This document shows, piece by piece, positions 25,340 through 36,717 of a DNA stretch of 64,000 nucleotides. This DNA is from Plasmodium malariae. Its lineage: Eukaryota; Apicomplexa; Aconoidasida; Haemosporida; Plasmodiidae. How positions within the stretch are numbered: the first letter of the stretch is position 1; each line of letters opens with the position of its first letter. The position numbers and the translations under genes were made by a program. The stretch is taken from the NCBI RefSeq assembly GCF_900090045.1, contig NC_041786.1, positions 1,978,501 through 2,042,500 on the forward strand, read 5' to 3'. Under the pieces are notes generated by a model. The model ran no database searches and had not been told where the DNA came from. It saw only the letters and a program-made list of their open reading frames with translations.

Positions 25340-26910
25340 GGCGATGCGATTTATTTTGCAGTTCTACTTTACATTCACCTACTGTTAGATGGATGAAAAA
25401 GAAGTATAATAACAGGAATTAGCAAATCGCTTTTTTTTTTTCTTTTCTTAGTATCTAATTTTAATTAAATGCGAAAAAAGAGCTTAAATTAAAGCAAAGC
25501 AAAAATATAAAGCACTACGATGTGATGCAATATTATATGGTGTGAAATGATAAATGGACAATCGTACTTAAGAGAAATTTGATGACTTAATTAGTTATTA
25601 TTTTGAGCAGAGAGTTTATAGGGCTATGTGATATTTTTGCATGTATTATCTTAGTGAGATGTGTTCGGGAACAGTGTATTAAATGTGTTTAAAAGAAAAA
25701 AGAAGAAGAAAGAAAAAAGAAAAAAGAAAAAAGAAGAATGAAGAAAGAAAAAAGAAAAAAGAAGCAAGAAAAAAGAAAAAAGAAAAAAGAAGAAAGAAGA
25801 AAGAAAAAAGAAAAAAGAAAAAAGAAGAAAGAAAAAAGAAAAAAGAAAAAAGAAAAAAGAACTGAAGAGTAAAAGAAAAAGAAGCAATATTGATTAAATA
25901 TGAACTTGAAAATGGCTCCTTATTAATACCAACATAAATAATGCACTAGAAATTAAAAAATTAGACATACTATTTTTTAAGGATGTACTTTAAGGCTACT
26001 TATTACCATCCTATATTTTTTCTTGAATGAAAAAAGTGAGCTACACAAATATTGGTTCTCTTTTTATGTGCAATTTTTTTATAAACTACTTGAAACTTAT
26101 GTACGTATTTGTATAGCTATGTTTATATCTATCTGTATATACATAATATACAAGAATAGATATTATTCATGTACGCTTCCCTATATATATAATATATACA
26201 TAACCCCTTTCAGACATCTATCCATTTGGATGTATATATTTATGTTATATTAACGAAAAAACAAAAGTACCTCTAATTTTTGGTAAGAGCTTATGTTAAC
26301 TACCATTTATTGTTTCTAAGAAAAGAAATTAAAAATTTTTTAAAAAAAATGAGAAAATGTACATATACCTGATCACCTAAAAATTGCTTGTTTTTACTTT
26401 AAGAATGTTCATTTTGTGTAAAAATTGTGATACGCTTTTTTATTTTCAAATTAAAAATAAAAACAGCAATAAAGGAAATAAGCATAACTAATTTATATTT
26501 TGTATATTTAAACGACAAATATTAAATTAATTGTAAAAATAAATAATAAAACAATTAAAATATATAATTTATTCAAAGAGATTTTCCACTGAAGCTATAA
26601 AAAAAAAAAAAAAAAAGTGGATTCTCAGTTATGGTCTTCCAAATTGTATTCCCTTTATATATACTTGTATATATGCACAAGTTAAAAAAAAAAAAATAAA
26701 GTCGTAGGTTTTTTTTTGAGAGAACATTTGATTGAATTTATATAGTAGATAAATTATAATCAATGTATATTCTCTGTATAATAACCTATTCATTTATAAT
26801 TTTTTTTTTTTTTTCAATTCTTAACATTTTAAACATACAATTTGTTGTAAAAGGAAGGAAACTTATGTTTCAAGTATTTAAATAGAAAAAGTAATAAGTA
26901 TATATAAGCA
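25340..26910. promoter_or_regulatory. divergent intergenic region with purine mirror tract
   Basis: It separates two divergently transcribed genes. Its main feature is the purine-only tract at about 25691-25876 (see the repeat entry). Poly(A) lies at about 26601-26616 and 26685-26696. The short frames here (for example 26023-26253, +) show no coding character. Promoters and 5' UTRs are presumed but no motif was identified. Confidence 0.5.
25691..25876 (+). repeat. homopurine (GAAAAAA/GAAGAAA)n tract
   Basis: About 170 bp on + are almost entirely A and G, built of AAAAAAG and AAGAAG units in 7-bp steps. It reads as KKKEKR-type repeats in one frame and polypyrimidine on the other strand. It sits in the spacer between divergent genes, and an ORF through it is not a gene. 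Confidence 0.9.
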
Positions 26911-28266
26911 ATGGAAAAAATTAACGATCAAGAGGTTTTAAAAAGAATAACTAATATTACAGGTATACTGAAATGACAAAAATGTTCACAATTTAATTTG
27001 TTCTCTATAAAATTTTATGTACATAATAATAATAATATATGTATGCGTTTGTTTGTACGTTAACGTACCTACTTGTATTATCAAACAAATATCAGACTAG
27101 TATTCATTACTTTTCATATGTTCATATATATATTCTATATATCATGTGTTATTCTGTGAGTCTTTATTTCTCTTGCATATGTTAATTCTTTCCATTTTTT
27201 ATTTACTTTTTCACGTATTTTTTATTTAGGCAATTTAACGAAGGCTTCCTCGTGTATTAAAAGAAAAGGCAAAAAAAAAAAGAAGAGAAAATATAAAAAA
27301 ATAGTTGAGGGAAAATGGAAAAATGTTGAACCAAAAAAAAAACAAACAAAAAAAATAGTTGACTTGTTTGAAGACTTTAAAATACAGAAGAAAAAAGAAA
27401 CGTGTAAATTTTTTTTTAAAAAAGGAAAATGTATACATAATGAAAATTGTACGTACTCACATGATGTTACACCGATATATAAAATTTCAAAATTATGTAA
27501 ATTTTTAATTAAGGGTAAATGTGATAAAGAAAATTGTATATTTTCACATGATTATCAACTCTTTTTCTGTCGTAATAATGTAATATACAATTCTTGTCAT
27601 AACCCTATGTGTAAGTTCAAACATATTAAAATAGATAATACAATTAACAATGCAGATCAGTATAATTTGGAAGTTGATAATGTTTTGAGTAAAGATGACA
27701 AGATAAGATTTTTATATAATAATAAAAATTACTTAATGGAGTTATTAATTCATAAATATCATCAGTTTGATAATTACGACGAATTAAATATAGATGAATT
27801 AATAAAAAAAGAAACATACCCATGGTTTATTAACGGTATTATTGATTTAATTAAAGTGGACTTTAAATATAGTAAAGCACATGTCTTTTTTAAATTAGTA
27901 ACAAACTATAAAAAAAAAACATACAGTTCAAATTTAAATATACCTGATCATAATGCAAACTTTTTGGAAAATAGGAACAGAAGTATTAATGAAGAGTCAA
28001 CTGGTAATAGTTATTCTAAAGTGCAAGATAACTATTCCGAACAACAGAGCAACCAACAGAAGGATATTACAAACAAAATAAATAATAATAAAAGTGCCAG
28101 TGCCAACAAATACAGCAACGACAATGATAACGAAAAAGAACACGAGCACAACAACGATAGTAATAAGAACGGGGAAGAAAGCTTCAATGATTGTAAATTT
28201 TACTCAAGCGAGGAAGAAGAAGATTACGAGAAATATTTAAATAAACATTTTGAAATAGATTCATAA
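26911..28266 (+). CDS. CCCH-type zinc-finger protein (three fingers), two exons
   Basis: Exon 1 is 26911-26962 (MEKINDQEVLKRITNIT) and exon 2 is 27230-28266; codon G|GC joins across a GT-AG intron, giving 362 residues. A Lys-rich basic stretch follows (residues about 27-60). Then come three CCCH fingers: C-x8-C-x5-C-x3-H (about 75-95), C-x7-C-x4-C-x3-H (about 107-124) and C-x8-C-x4-C-x3-H (about 130-148). A middle region contains EELLIHKYHQF-like helices and FKLVTNYK, and the tail is Ser/Asn/Glu-rich. Tandem CCCH fingers bind RNA; closest in style are CPSF30-like or ZC3H3/4/6/8 proteins, but the orthologue is not fixed. Its role in mRNA processing or decay is an inference from fold alone. Confidence 0.88.
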
Positions 28267-28510
28267 TTTACTAAAATTTGTTGTTCTCTTTATTTTTTTT
28301 GTTTGTATTAAATGGCCCTTTTTTGCTATACACATGTAATATTATATATGTACGTTCTTCACAATATTTTGTTTTTAAATAATTAAAATTTTATTATTTT
28401 TTTTTTTTTTTTCAAGTTAAATTTTTGTTATTTATGGGCATATAATTTACTTAACAAGCAAACAGTATTGAAAAATAAAAAATAAAAAATTGAGGAATAT
28501 TTGATTTTCA

Positions 28511-30976
28511 TTATATAAATTTTATTTTTTTTTTCGTATATTTATTAGTAAAATTTGCTTCACTAATTAAATTATTATACGTTAGCAACGTAAAAATTAA
28601 TTTATGAAAATTAATTTTGTCCATATTTAAATTAATAAATGAAAACACAAAAAATTTATCGAATTGTGTTATATTGAAACTGCTATAATTTTTTTTAAAT
28701 ATATTTTTCAAAAAGGAAAAATCTGTTTTATTTTTCACACAAATAATTTGTAATCGTAGGAGTTTTTTATAAATATTCAAAATCGTATATTCTTGTGTTC
28801 CACTACCACAGTTATTTCTTTTAAACATTTTCAGTTCATATAGTAATGCTAAGATAAGGGTTACATATACGGATCTGTCCGTTAATGCTGATTTAATGTA
28901 CTTAACAGTTGGAAATACGCTTTCTTTCTCTGTTTCTACATAATGGTCCTCATTTTCGCAGTTACCAGAGTAGCACGTGTTACATAGTAATATATCACCC
29001 CTTTGGGTGGGTATTAAATTATTATTGAACCTCGTGAAATTTCTCTCCTCAATTTGTAATAATGTATTTACGAGTTTAATAATATTGGTTCCTTTGCACA
29101 TCATAAGTGTAATGATATCAAAACGTTTTATTTTTTCATAAAGAAAATCAAATATTAATGATTCATAATTTAGCATTGTAAAACTGCTTAAAATGTTTAT
29201 AGATGTTACACATGAGAACCCGTTACATTTTTCCTTTACAATTTCGCTAAACAAAATAAATATTTCTTTTTGTCTAATTTTATTTTTTGAAAATGTGTAT
29301 ATGATATTTTCTAAATGCGATGGAGCTATGTTGTATATATTCAACTTTTTTTTATTATTATTCTTTACATAAGTAGTGCTAAATAATATTTGTTTTTGTA
29401 AATTCTTTATAAGGAGTACATTTTCTTCCTTTATGTAATAGTTGCATGCATTTAATATGTAAGCAAGGTTTTTGTTCGTAATATTTTTCATTTTTTTAAT
29501 TTTTTCATACATTTCTTTATAAAATAATAATATCTCATTATCTTGATGATATTTTTTATCATACATTGTAGCACAATATACAAATAATCTTACCAAACAA
29601 TCATCATTTAAATATTTTATTAAATTTTTTAATATATAGCTATATCCTCTTACTAAACTAAGGTAGCAGTTGGAATTATCATCATTTTTGTTCTTATTAT
29701 GTGCTTGTTCACAGTTGGTGAAAGCATCTTTATTCCTGTACATCTCCGTACATTTTGCTACATTTTGATCTTTATTAAAATAATTATAAAGACAACTGTT
29801 TACATTCTCCGTTGGTATGTCTACATGGTAATAATGAGCATTTTTTTCCTCTTCATTCAAAAATGATTCATTTTTTTTTTTTATTTTTTTTTTATCTTGA
29901 TCCTCCTTATATGAAGAATAATTAAAATAATTTTCTATACCATGTAATACACCAAAGTTATCATCAAATATCTTTAACCTATTTACAAAATTTAAATCAG
30001 TTTTCATATTATATTCTTCTTCATCATGAGTACTCCTCATATATTCATAAAATAATTCATTCTTATGTTCATTTGGAAAAAAATTTTCTTCCTTCTTCTT
30101 CCAAATAAGCAGTTGACTTCTTTCATTCGGTCTTTTCAAACAATTTTGTAAATTGTCAATATTTATATTTTTTAATATCTTAAAAAATTTGATCTGGTTA
30201 ATTATCTTAATTATTTGTAAAATTTTTAAATAAAAATCTTCATTATATTTCTCTTCTACTATACTGTTTTTGACAAAAGGAATGTTATTTAAATATGGTT
30301 GAAATGTGTGTGTAAACCATTCATTACATTTTATTTCATTTTTATTGCAAAAAAAATTATTTAATATTATATTTAGTTGAACAAATATTTTAAAAAAATT
30401 GATAAAATAATCATCACTTGGATGCACGCACTTTTTCCTTTTATATAATACATACTTATTCTTCGTATAAATAAGTAACGAACTTAGATTGAACAGATAA
30501 ATACAGTCATCAAAATGTTTTACACTATTTATATTAATTATTTTCCTTTTTTTGGTTCTTGCTGGTTTTCTTATTTTATCAAGGTAAATATTAAATAAAT
30601 TGTATTTTTTCAAGTTTTCTGTAAGTAGCTTTTCTTTCACTTCTTCCCTGGTGTTGTTATTTCTATGATCATATACACTTTTTGTGCTACTACACTCACT
30701 CGATTCATCAGCAATAAATAATTCTCTCACTTCTTTTATTTCTTTTTCATGCCTAACATATACTGACTCGTTCTTTTCATTCAGTCCTTTTACCACTATA
30801 TTATCTTGTGCATTTATCAGAGAAAATTTTCTCTTACAGTTTTTATAAAATAATGAAGTTGCACGGGTAAGGAAAGTTTTAATAATATCGCATGAACATT
30901 TGTATGGAAAAAGGGATATAGCAAAAACAGTTTTTCCCCCTCTTGGAGCATTTACAATTTTCATAATAATATACAC
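28511..30976 (-). CDS. helical-repeat protein, probably mitochondrial (FASTK/HPR-like)
   Basis: Single-exon gene for 821 residues (817 if the second Met is used). The N-terminus is basic with hydroxylated and hydrophobic residues and few acids (KIVNAPRGGKTVFAISLFPYK ... FLTRATSLFYKNCKRKFSL), as in a mitochondrial targeting sequence. From about residue 430 onward there are repeating amphipathic helical pairs (LVRLFVYCATMYDKKYH, LAYILNACNYYIKEENVLL, LENIIYTFSKNKIRQKEIFILF, SINILSSFTMLNYESLIFDFLYEKI), the style of the heptatricopeptide repeats of apicomplexan organellar RNA-binding and mitoribosome-assembly proteins. No C-terminal RAP domain is visible. The family call is an inference; an HMM search would decide. 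It converges with the CCCH gene, 244 bp apart. Confidence 0.75.
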   Translation of the reverse strand: MYIIMKIVNAPRGGKTVFAISLFPYKCSCDIIKTFLTRATSLFYKNCKRKFSLINAQDNIVVKGLNEKNESVYVRHEKEIKEVRELFIADESSECSSTKSVYDHRNNNTREEVKEKLLTENLKKYNLFNIYLDKIRKPARTKKRKIININSVKHFDDCIYLFNLSSLLIYTKNKYVLYKRKKCVHPSDDYFINFFKIFVQLNIILNNFFCNKNEIKCNEWFTHTFQPYLNNIPFVKNSIVEEKYNEDFYLKILQIIKIINQIKFFKILKNINIDNLQNCLKRPNERSQLLIWKKKEENFFPNEHKNELFYEYMRSTHDEEEYNMKTDLNFVNRLKIFDDNFGVLHGIENYFNYSSYKEDQDKKKIKKKNESFLNEEEKNAHYYHVDIPTENVNSCLYNYFNKDQNVAKCTEMYRNKDAFTNCEQAHNKNKNDDNSNCYLSLVRGYSYILKNLIKYLNDDCLVRLFVYCATMYDKKYHQDNEILLFYKEMYEKIKKMKNITNKNLAYILNACNYYIKEENVLLIKNLQKQILFSTTYVKNNNKKKLNIYNIAPSHLENIIYTFSKNKIRQKEIFILFSEIVKEKCNGFSCVTSINILSSFTMLNYESLIFDFLYEKIKRFDIITLMMCKGTNIIKLVNTLLQIEERNFTRFNNNLIPTQRGDILLCNTCYSGNCENEDHYVETEKESVFPTVKYIKSALTDRSVYVTLILALLYELKMFKRNNCGSGTQEYTILNIYKKLLRLQIICVKNKTDFSFLKNIFKKNYSSFNITQFDKFFVFSFINLNMDKINFHKLIFTLLTYNNLISEANFTNKYTKKKIKFI

Positions 30977-31959
30977 ATTATAGATATATATATGTGTTTA
31001 CGTATATATGAACGTTTTATTTTATTCAAGTGTGTGTGGTTATATCTTTAAAAAGGAAGCTCGTAACAGGACACAGAAACATAATAAAAAAAAAAAAAAA
31101 AGAAATATACTATAACGTAATTATCATTTCACTGATGTTTTCTTTTTTGTATGGAGCATTATGCTTTTAATTTCCTCAAATTTTCCTTCTTAATTCGAAT
31201 AAATGATTCTACTATTTCTACTATTCCTTCAATTTTGAACTATTTCTTCTTTGTTTACATTAATTTGCCTTATTTTGCTATATTTTACGTTAATTTGTTT
31301 TATTTTGTTTTATTTTGTTTTAATTTTTTGAGTACTTACGATCCCTTATCGATTCAATGGTAATTGCTTTTACGTTGTTCAAAAAAAAAAAAAATAAACG
31401 GAAGCAGGATAGCCATTTTGTTAAGAAAAAAAAAAAAGAAAAAGAAAAAAAAGAAAAAAAGAAAAAAAAGAAAAAAAAGAAAAAAATAGCACAATAGTTC
31501 CTTATTATTTACTACAAAAGGGAGAATTAAGCAAAAATGAAATCTTAAGAGAGAAATAATAAAAATAATTCCTAAAACTGTAATAAATAATATATAAAAT
31601 AGTTATAAAGGCAATAGAATAAACTATGGACGTGTATGAGTAATGTAGTGAAAAAGGAAATAATTACATACTAATATGTATATGTATGTATATATATATA
31701 TACATATATTAATGAATTGTTGATTTAAAAGGCTTAAGAAATATACACAAAAACCAAAAGCAAGCAGTGAAAGTCCTTAAAAGGATACTAATCAATGTTT
31801 AAAGTTAAAGAGAAAAAAGAAAAGGATTTTTTTTATAATAAATATATATATTCATATATATGCTTGCATCAGAAGATAGAAAGGAAAATAAGTTGAGCAT
31901 GAACAAAAAAGGTATTGTAGTTAAAACCTGGAAGAAACGATAAATATATAAACCGTGAA
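30977..31959. promoter_or_regulatory. divergent intergenic region
   Basis: It lies between the start of the minus helical-repeat gene and YL1 on plus. It contains poly(A) and a (AAAAAAG)n purine run at about 31421-31486 and (TA)n near 31688-31705. Both promoters are presumed here; no motif was recognised. The open frame at 31151-31363 (+) is a T-rich artefact. Confidence 0.5.
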
Positions 31960-34029
31960 ATGAGAAAAAAAAAAAATACAGGAGTTAAAAGAAAAAGTTA
32001 TGGTAAAGGGAACGAATCAGATGCAAGCATCTTAAAGGGTGTTGAGCAGCATATCTCAAAGGAAAAAGTAGAAGCAGTAGTAGCAGAAACAGAAGAAGAA
32101 GCAGAGGAAGACGTAGAGGAAGAAGGAGAAGTAGAAGCAGATGTAGATGATGGAAATGAACTGGGTGAAGAGGAAGGAGAAAATGAAGAGGAAAACGATG
32201 AAGAAGAACAAGATGAAGATTACGAATTAAAAAATTACGGTATAGCGCTTAAAATGCCTAAAAGAAAGAACAGAGGAAAAAATTTGAAAAAGTTGATTGG
32301 TGAAGATTTAGAAAAAGATGAACAGTTTTGGAATAATAGTATTTGGGAAGAAGAAGAAATAGACGAAGAATATGTTAATTCGGAGGGAGAAGAAGAATAT
32401 ATTGATATTACAGACTCTGACTTTGATGAGGATGAAGATGAAGCAGAAGATGATATGGAAGAAGAAGATACTGAAAAGAATGAAAAGGAATTAGAAGATG
32501 ATCTTGAAAAAAAGAAAAAAAAAAAAATGTACGCATATTTAGAAAAGCTAAAAAAACAGAAGCAAAATAATATGGCAAGATATAATATAATGAAAAATAG
32601 AAAATATGATACAAATAACTTGAAAAGAGGAATACAAAAATATGGGGCAGACCAAAAATCAGAAAAGGAAAGAAAAGAGGAGCAAGAAAAATTAAAAAAT
32701 GAGAGAATGTTAAAAAAAAAAAAAAAATTAGAAAATGCATATTTAATGTTACATAGATCTACAAGAGACACAACAAGACAAAAAACAGAACAAGTGAAAA
32801 AGCTTTCTGAATTGAGAAAAATAAAAAAAGAAAATCGTTTCAAAAAATTCTATGAAAATAGAAAAAAAAAAAAAAGTATGCAAAGAGAAATGACAAGAGA
32901 AGAAAGATTAGAAGAAGCAAAAATAACTGAGCAGTACAATATACAATCACTTCTACAATTACAAGCATGGGAGGAAGAAAAGAAAAAATATGTTGAAAAT
33001 AAAAAAATTCTATATCATAGACCCAAAAATGTTTTTATTAGTTTTTCATATTCAAAAGATAAAACATTTCCTTCCAATGAAAATTTGAAATATGAAGTAG
33101 ATCCCTACAGTATAAATAATGACACAGTACTAGCAAATGATACCCTCTCTGGAAATGCTGTACTGTCATCTAATATAAACATGTTGGAAGCTTTGCAAAA
33201 CGAAAAAATTGTTGTTGGAGGTAATAATGATGCAAATAAAATAGAGAAACATGGACATGATATACTGCATCAAATGGGGGATGATGAACTTGCTAAAAAG
33301 GAAATAGAAAATATGACATGTGACCAAGCCGATACATCAAAAATAATGAATCAAAAAAGAGAAAATGAAAATGATAAAACAGTCATAGGAAATGCCATTG
33401 ATACTAATAGTAGTGACAATAGAAAGGAAGAAAGTTCAATTACAAATTACCAATTTAACTGGGAAAATATAGATCAGTGTGAAGATTTAAATATAGACTA
33501 TTTAAATGAAAATGACGCATTAAATTTTGGTTTCCTAAATAAGGTTAATAAAAGCAATAATAACAATAGCAGCAGTAACAACAATAGTAACCATAATAGA
33601 AATAGTAACATTAACAATGACAGCAGTAATAACAACAGTGGTAAACGTTTAGGCAGATGTACCTCTAACGAATCAGACAAAAAAAGAAAAGTGAATCCCC
33701 CTGTTGTGGAAGAGAGACAAATATATATTGTTACTGATTCTAGGGAATTAGAAATGTATAGTAATTACAATAATAATAAGGACTATTTGAACCAAATAAA
33801 AAATAAAAATAACTTATGTGCAATTACAAATTTAGAAGGAAAATATTTTGATCCATTAACGAAAAAATATTATAATAATGCTGAAGCGTTTAAGTCACTA
33901 CGGTTTTCGTATCATAAGGAAAAGTATGATTCTATTAACAAACAAATATCTCTCATGGTTAATCTTTTTAAAAGTAAGCTAACTGAAATAGAGGAAAACA
34001 CAAAAAATGCAACTTATGATAACATTTAA
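31960..34029 (+). CDS. YL1/VPS72/SWC2 nuclear protein (SWR1 complex H2A.Z chaperone)
   Basis: Single-exon gene for 689 residues. The N-terminal YL1 domain shows the family pattern: a basic RGKNLKKLI segment, then EDLEKDEQFWNNSIWEEEEIDEEY and the acidic SDFDEDEDEAED block. Lys/Glu helices follow, with THRSTRDTT-like basic motifs (MLHRSTRDTTRQKTEQVKKL), as in YL1 of other eukaryotes. The C-terminal YL1_C domain is clear at about 615-655 (LCAITNLEGKYFDPLTKKYY ... AFKSLRF). YL1 is the SWR1/SRCAP subunit that binds H2A.Z-H2B. Plasmodium marks promoters and intergenic DNA with H2A.Z/H2B.Z, so this is a likely loading factor. Acidic extension and poly-Asn/Ser (about 33550-33640) are parasite-style insertions. 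The first in-frame ATG is preceded by an A-rich leader. Confidence 0.93.
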   Translation: MRKKKNTGVKRKSYGKGNESDASILKGVEQHISKEKVEAVVAETEEEAEEDVEEEGEVEADVDDGNELGEEEGENEEENDEEEQDEDYELKNYGIALKMPKRKNRGKNLKKLIGEDLEKDEQFWNNSIWEEEEIDEEYVNSEGEEEYIDITDSDFDEDEDEAEDDMEEEDTEKNEKELEDDLEKKKKKKMYAYLEKLKKQKQNNMARYNIMKNRKYDTNNLKRGIQKYGADQKSEKERKEEQEKLKNERMLKKKKKLENAYLMLHRSTRDTTRQKTEQVKKLSELRKIKKENRFKKFYENRKKKKSMQREMTREERLEEAKITEQYNIQSLLQLQAWEEEKKKYVENKKILYHRPKNVFISFSYSKDKTFPSNENLKYEVDPYSINNDTVLANDTLSGNAVLSSNINMLEALQNEKIVVGGNNDANKIEKHGHDILHQMGDDELAKKEIENMTCDQADTSKIMNQKRENENDKTVIGNAIDTNSSDNRKEESSITNYQFNWENIDQCEDLNIDYLNENDALNFGFLNKVNKSNNNNSSSNNNSNHNRNSNINNDSSNNNSGKRLGRCTSNESDKKRKVNPPVVEERQIYIVTDSRELEMYSNYNNNKDYLNQIKNKNNLCAITNLEGKYFDPLTKKYYNNAEAFKSLRFSYHKEKYDSINKQISLMVNLFKSKLTEIEENTKNATYDNI

Positions 34030-34277
34030 AAGGGGAAACTCAGCTGTTATAATAATGATTAATAATATTGCATATGTATTACTGGTTAACCGGCATATAA
34101 TATGTTATTATGTGACAAATATGTTTTTATTGTTCTTCCTGTTTTTGTTGCCTTTTTTTTTTTTCTTTTTTTATATGTTTTAAGAAAGGATGTAAATTAT
34201 AAGTGCAGTTACGCAGTAATAATACTGCTGTAGTTTTGGCTCTTTTAAAAAATGTTTTTAGTTGTTTGTACATAAAA

Positions 34278-34318
<41 letters not shown>

Positions 34319-34534
34319 TGTATTTTTATTATTTTCCGACATGACCTTTTTTATTAATTATAACTAATTTTTTTAGTATAACTTATTTACATTGGTTAAC
34401 AATACATATTAAAGAGAAAAAACGAAAAAAAAGTTTAAGATTAAAATAAATAAAATTAAGGAAAATTAAGGAAAACAAAGTACAGCAAAAAAAATTTCTA
34501 CAATATAAAACATTTGTAAAAAAACGAGTAAGCA
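34030..34534. other. intergenic region after YL1
   Basis: It contains poly(T), a (TA)n run at about 34281-34315 and the YL1 3' flank. The minus-strand frame over 34127-34342 is simple-sequence noise. No gene is seen. Confidence 0.5.
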
Positions 34535-34949
34535 ATGAATAAAATAATTGCAATTAATGAAAAAGATTTTGTTGAAAATAAAAATGTAACAATATGGACT
34601 ATTGGGGATACACATTTATAGTTGATAATATTAGTAATAGGTAGATAGATAAGAGAAAGTTGGCCATTTAGTTGTTCGTAAGTTTACTCTCATTTATGCA
34701 AAAATGTACGCATATATGTATATATATACAACAGAGTTTTAATAAGTAAAAAATATTTTTCTTGATGTGCATAGTTATTTCCGCTATAAAAATATTATGC
34801 ACATGTCAGGAATTATCCAAAAATAATTACAGATAAACATAATTTGAAAAATGATTATAATAATGAAGTTATGGACAATGTTGTAAAAATTATGACTGTA
34901 GAAAAAAATTGTTGAATCATTATTTTATGTATTTTTAATATATTATTTA

Positions 34950-34982
<33 letters not shown>

Positions 34983-36717
34983 TTTATATATCAATATATT
35001 GTTGTGCACCTGGTTGCCTATATCTTGTTACATTCTGATGTGCGCGAACAGATGTAACTGGTAAGACATATATTATTATATTGATTACATTTATTTTTTA
35101 TGACTATTGTTTACAGTTATAACTCTTCCTTAACTTTATATTTTATTTTATTTTTTTCTTTTGCTTCGTCCGAAAATAAACTCATGAATTATATATATGT
35201 AATTACCAATTAAGATTTAGAAATTTTTTTTTTTTTTATTTATGAAATAATAAATTGTAAAAATGATATAATAATCATACTTCACTATATAGTAGATAAT
35301 TTTTGTAAAGCTAATTAGATTTCTTTTCATTTCTTTCCTTTTCCTATTTTTCTTTTATTTCTTTTTTTTGGATTTTGTTTAAGCTTTCGTTTATTTTTAC
35401 TATGTTCTATCGATGAATAAAACAGAAAAAAAAAATAATACAAAAATTAAAAATATTTAATAGACAAATATAATTCTTATGAAAAATTATAAATCTGTAT
35501 TCACATAAAATATTAATAATTGTAAACAAAGTAGAATAAAGAACGTCATTCATTTTTAAGTGAACAACCCAAATAACAATAAACTGTTTTATTAGTGTAA
35601 TTTTAAAATATAAAGTTTAAAAAGACTCAATATTCTACTCCACTGATGTAATTACCTTGTTATCGTATCCTCTTCCTGTTATTATTTCTTCTCATTTATT
35701 TATTATGTACTTAACGTTTACTTATTATGTAATTAGTGTTTACTTATTATGTAATTCGTGTTTACTTATTATGTAATCAGTGTTTACTTATTATGTACTT
35801 AATATTTATTTATTATGTATTTAATACATATATATTATATAATATTATATTATTTTATTTTTTGTTTTTCAGATATTTGTAGAAAATAAAGATCATGTAA
35901 ATTTTTAAAATATAGTAAATTAAATAATAAATGGTAACTTATTCCACAACTACACGACAATCACATTTTTAAGGTTAGAGAAAAATTGCTGTTTTGGTTT
36001 AAAAAAAAAAAAGAAAATTGAATTGAAGAGCTAAGAAAACAGAACAAATCAACTAAAATAAAACAGTTTCTAAAAAAAGAAAACACAGACTTGTGCAAAA
36101 GAATTATGCATTTTTATTAATTAGATGAAAAAGTAAAATATGAGTCTTTTAATGATTTTCCCTTTTTTCATTTTTAATTTTTTTGTAATAGGACCTAGAA
36201 TATGTTAAAGTTGTACCCTCTAATTTTGTTATGTGTTCGTTAGCAGCTTAAAAATATATTCGAAGAAATGAGAGAGCTTTCTATTGCTGGAGTTTTGCAT
36301 GATTTTCAAATATATACTCACATAAACATACACACACACTTACATACTAACACACTTACACATACATATACACATACATATACACATACATACATAATTA
36401 AGCGATATTCATATTTCTTAGAATGAAATATTTTCTATCCTACATACGAAACTTGAACAAGAATTGTTAGCATATACATAGTTTTTTGGAATAGTGCTAC
36501 TTAAATATATTCGTGCGCGTTATATAAATATTTATATATACAAGTGTACACGTACATGTACATATAAGCCAAGTTAGCTGAATGTGCTAAGGTGCTTAGT
36601 TAAAATTTTTTTTTTCTTTATTATTTACCTCTATTTGTCTACTATGTAATAAAAAAATGTATGTTGTATTTCTTTACATTTGACACATATATTTCCTTTT
36701 TTTTTTTTTTTTTTTAG
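34535..36717 (+). other. possible upstream exons or decayed coding fragments before the seven-helix gene
   Basis: Several short pieces look coding, separated by AT-rich spacers: MNKIIAINEKDFVENKN from ATG 34535 with a possible GTAACA donor; about 34807-34915 (PKIITDKHNLKNDYNNEVMD..., stop TGA); about 36026-36117 (ELRKQNKSTKIKQFLKKEN..., stop TAA, then EKVKYESFNDF); about 36193-36250 (DLEYVKVVPSNFVMCSLA); and about 36246-36322 (QLKNIFEEMRELSIAGVLHDF). I could not link them with consistent splice phase. They may be the 5' exons of the following gene or relics. The intervening sequence holds poly(T) (about 34951-34979) and a 22-bp tandem repeat. Confidence 0.4.
35697..35825 (+). repeat. 22-bp tandem repeat
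   Basis: Five to six imperfect copies of gtttacttattatgtaattagt with point changes. It lies in non-coding or intronic sequence upstream of the seven-helix gene. Confidence 0.85.

Noticed and set aside
32235..32843. 202-residue minus-strand Ser/Phe-rich frame
   Set aside because: Antisense of the acidic, Lys-rich YL1 coding sequence, which has a clear domain match.
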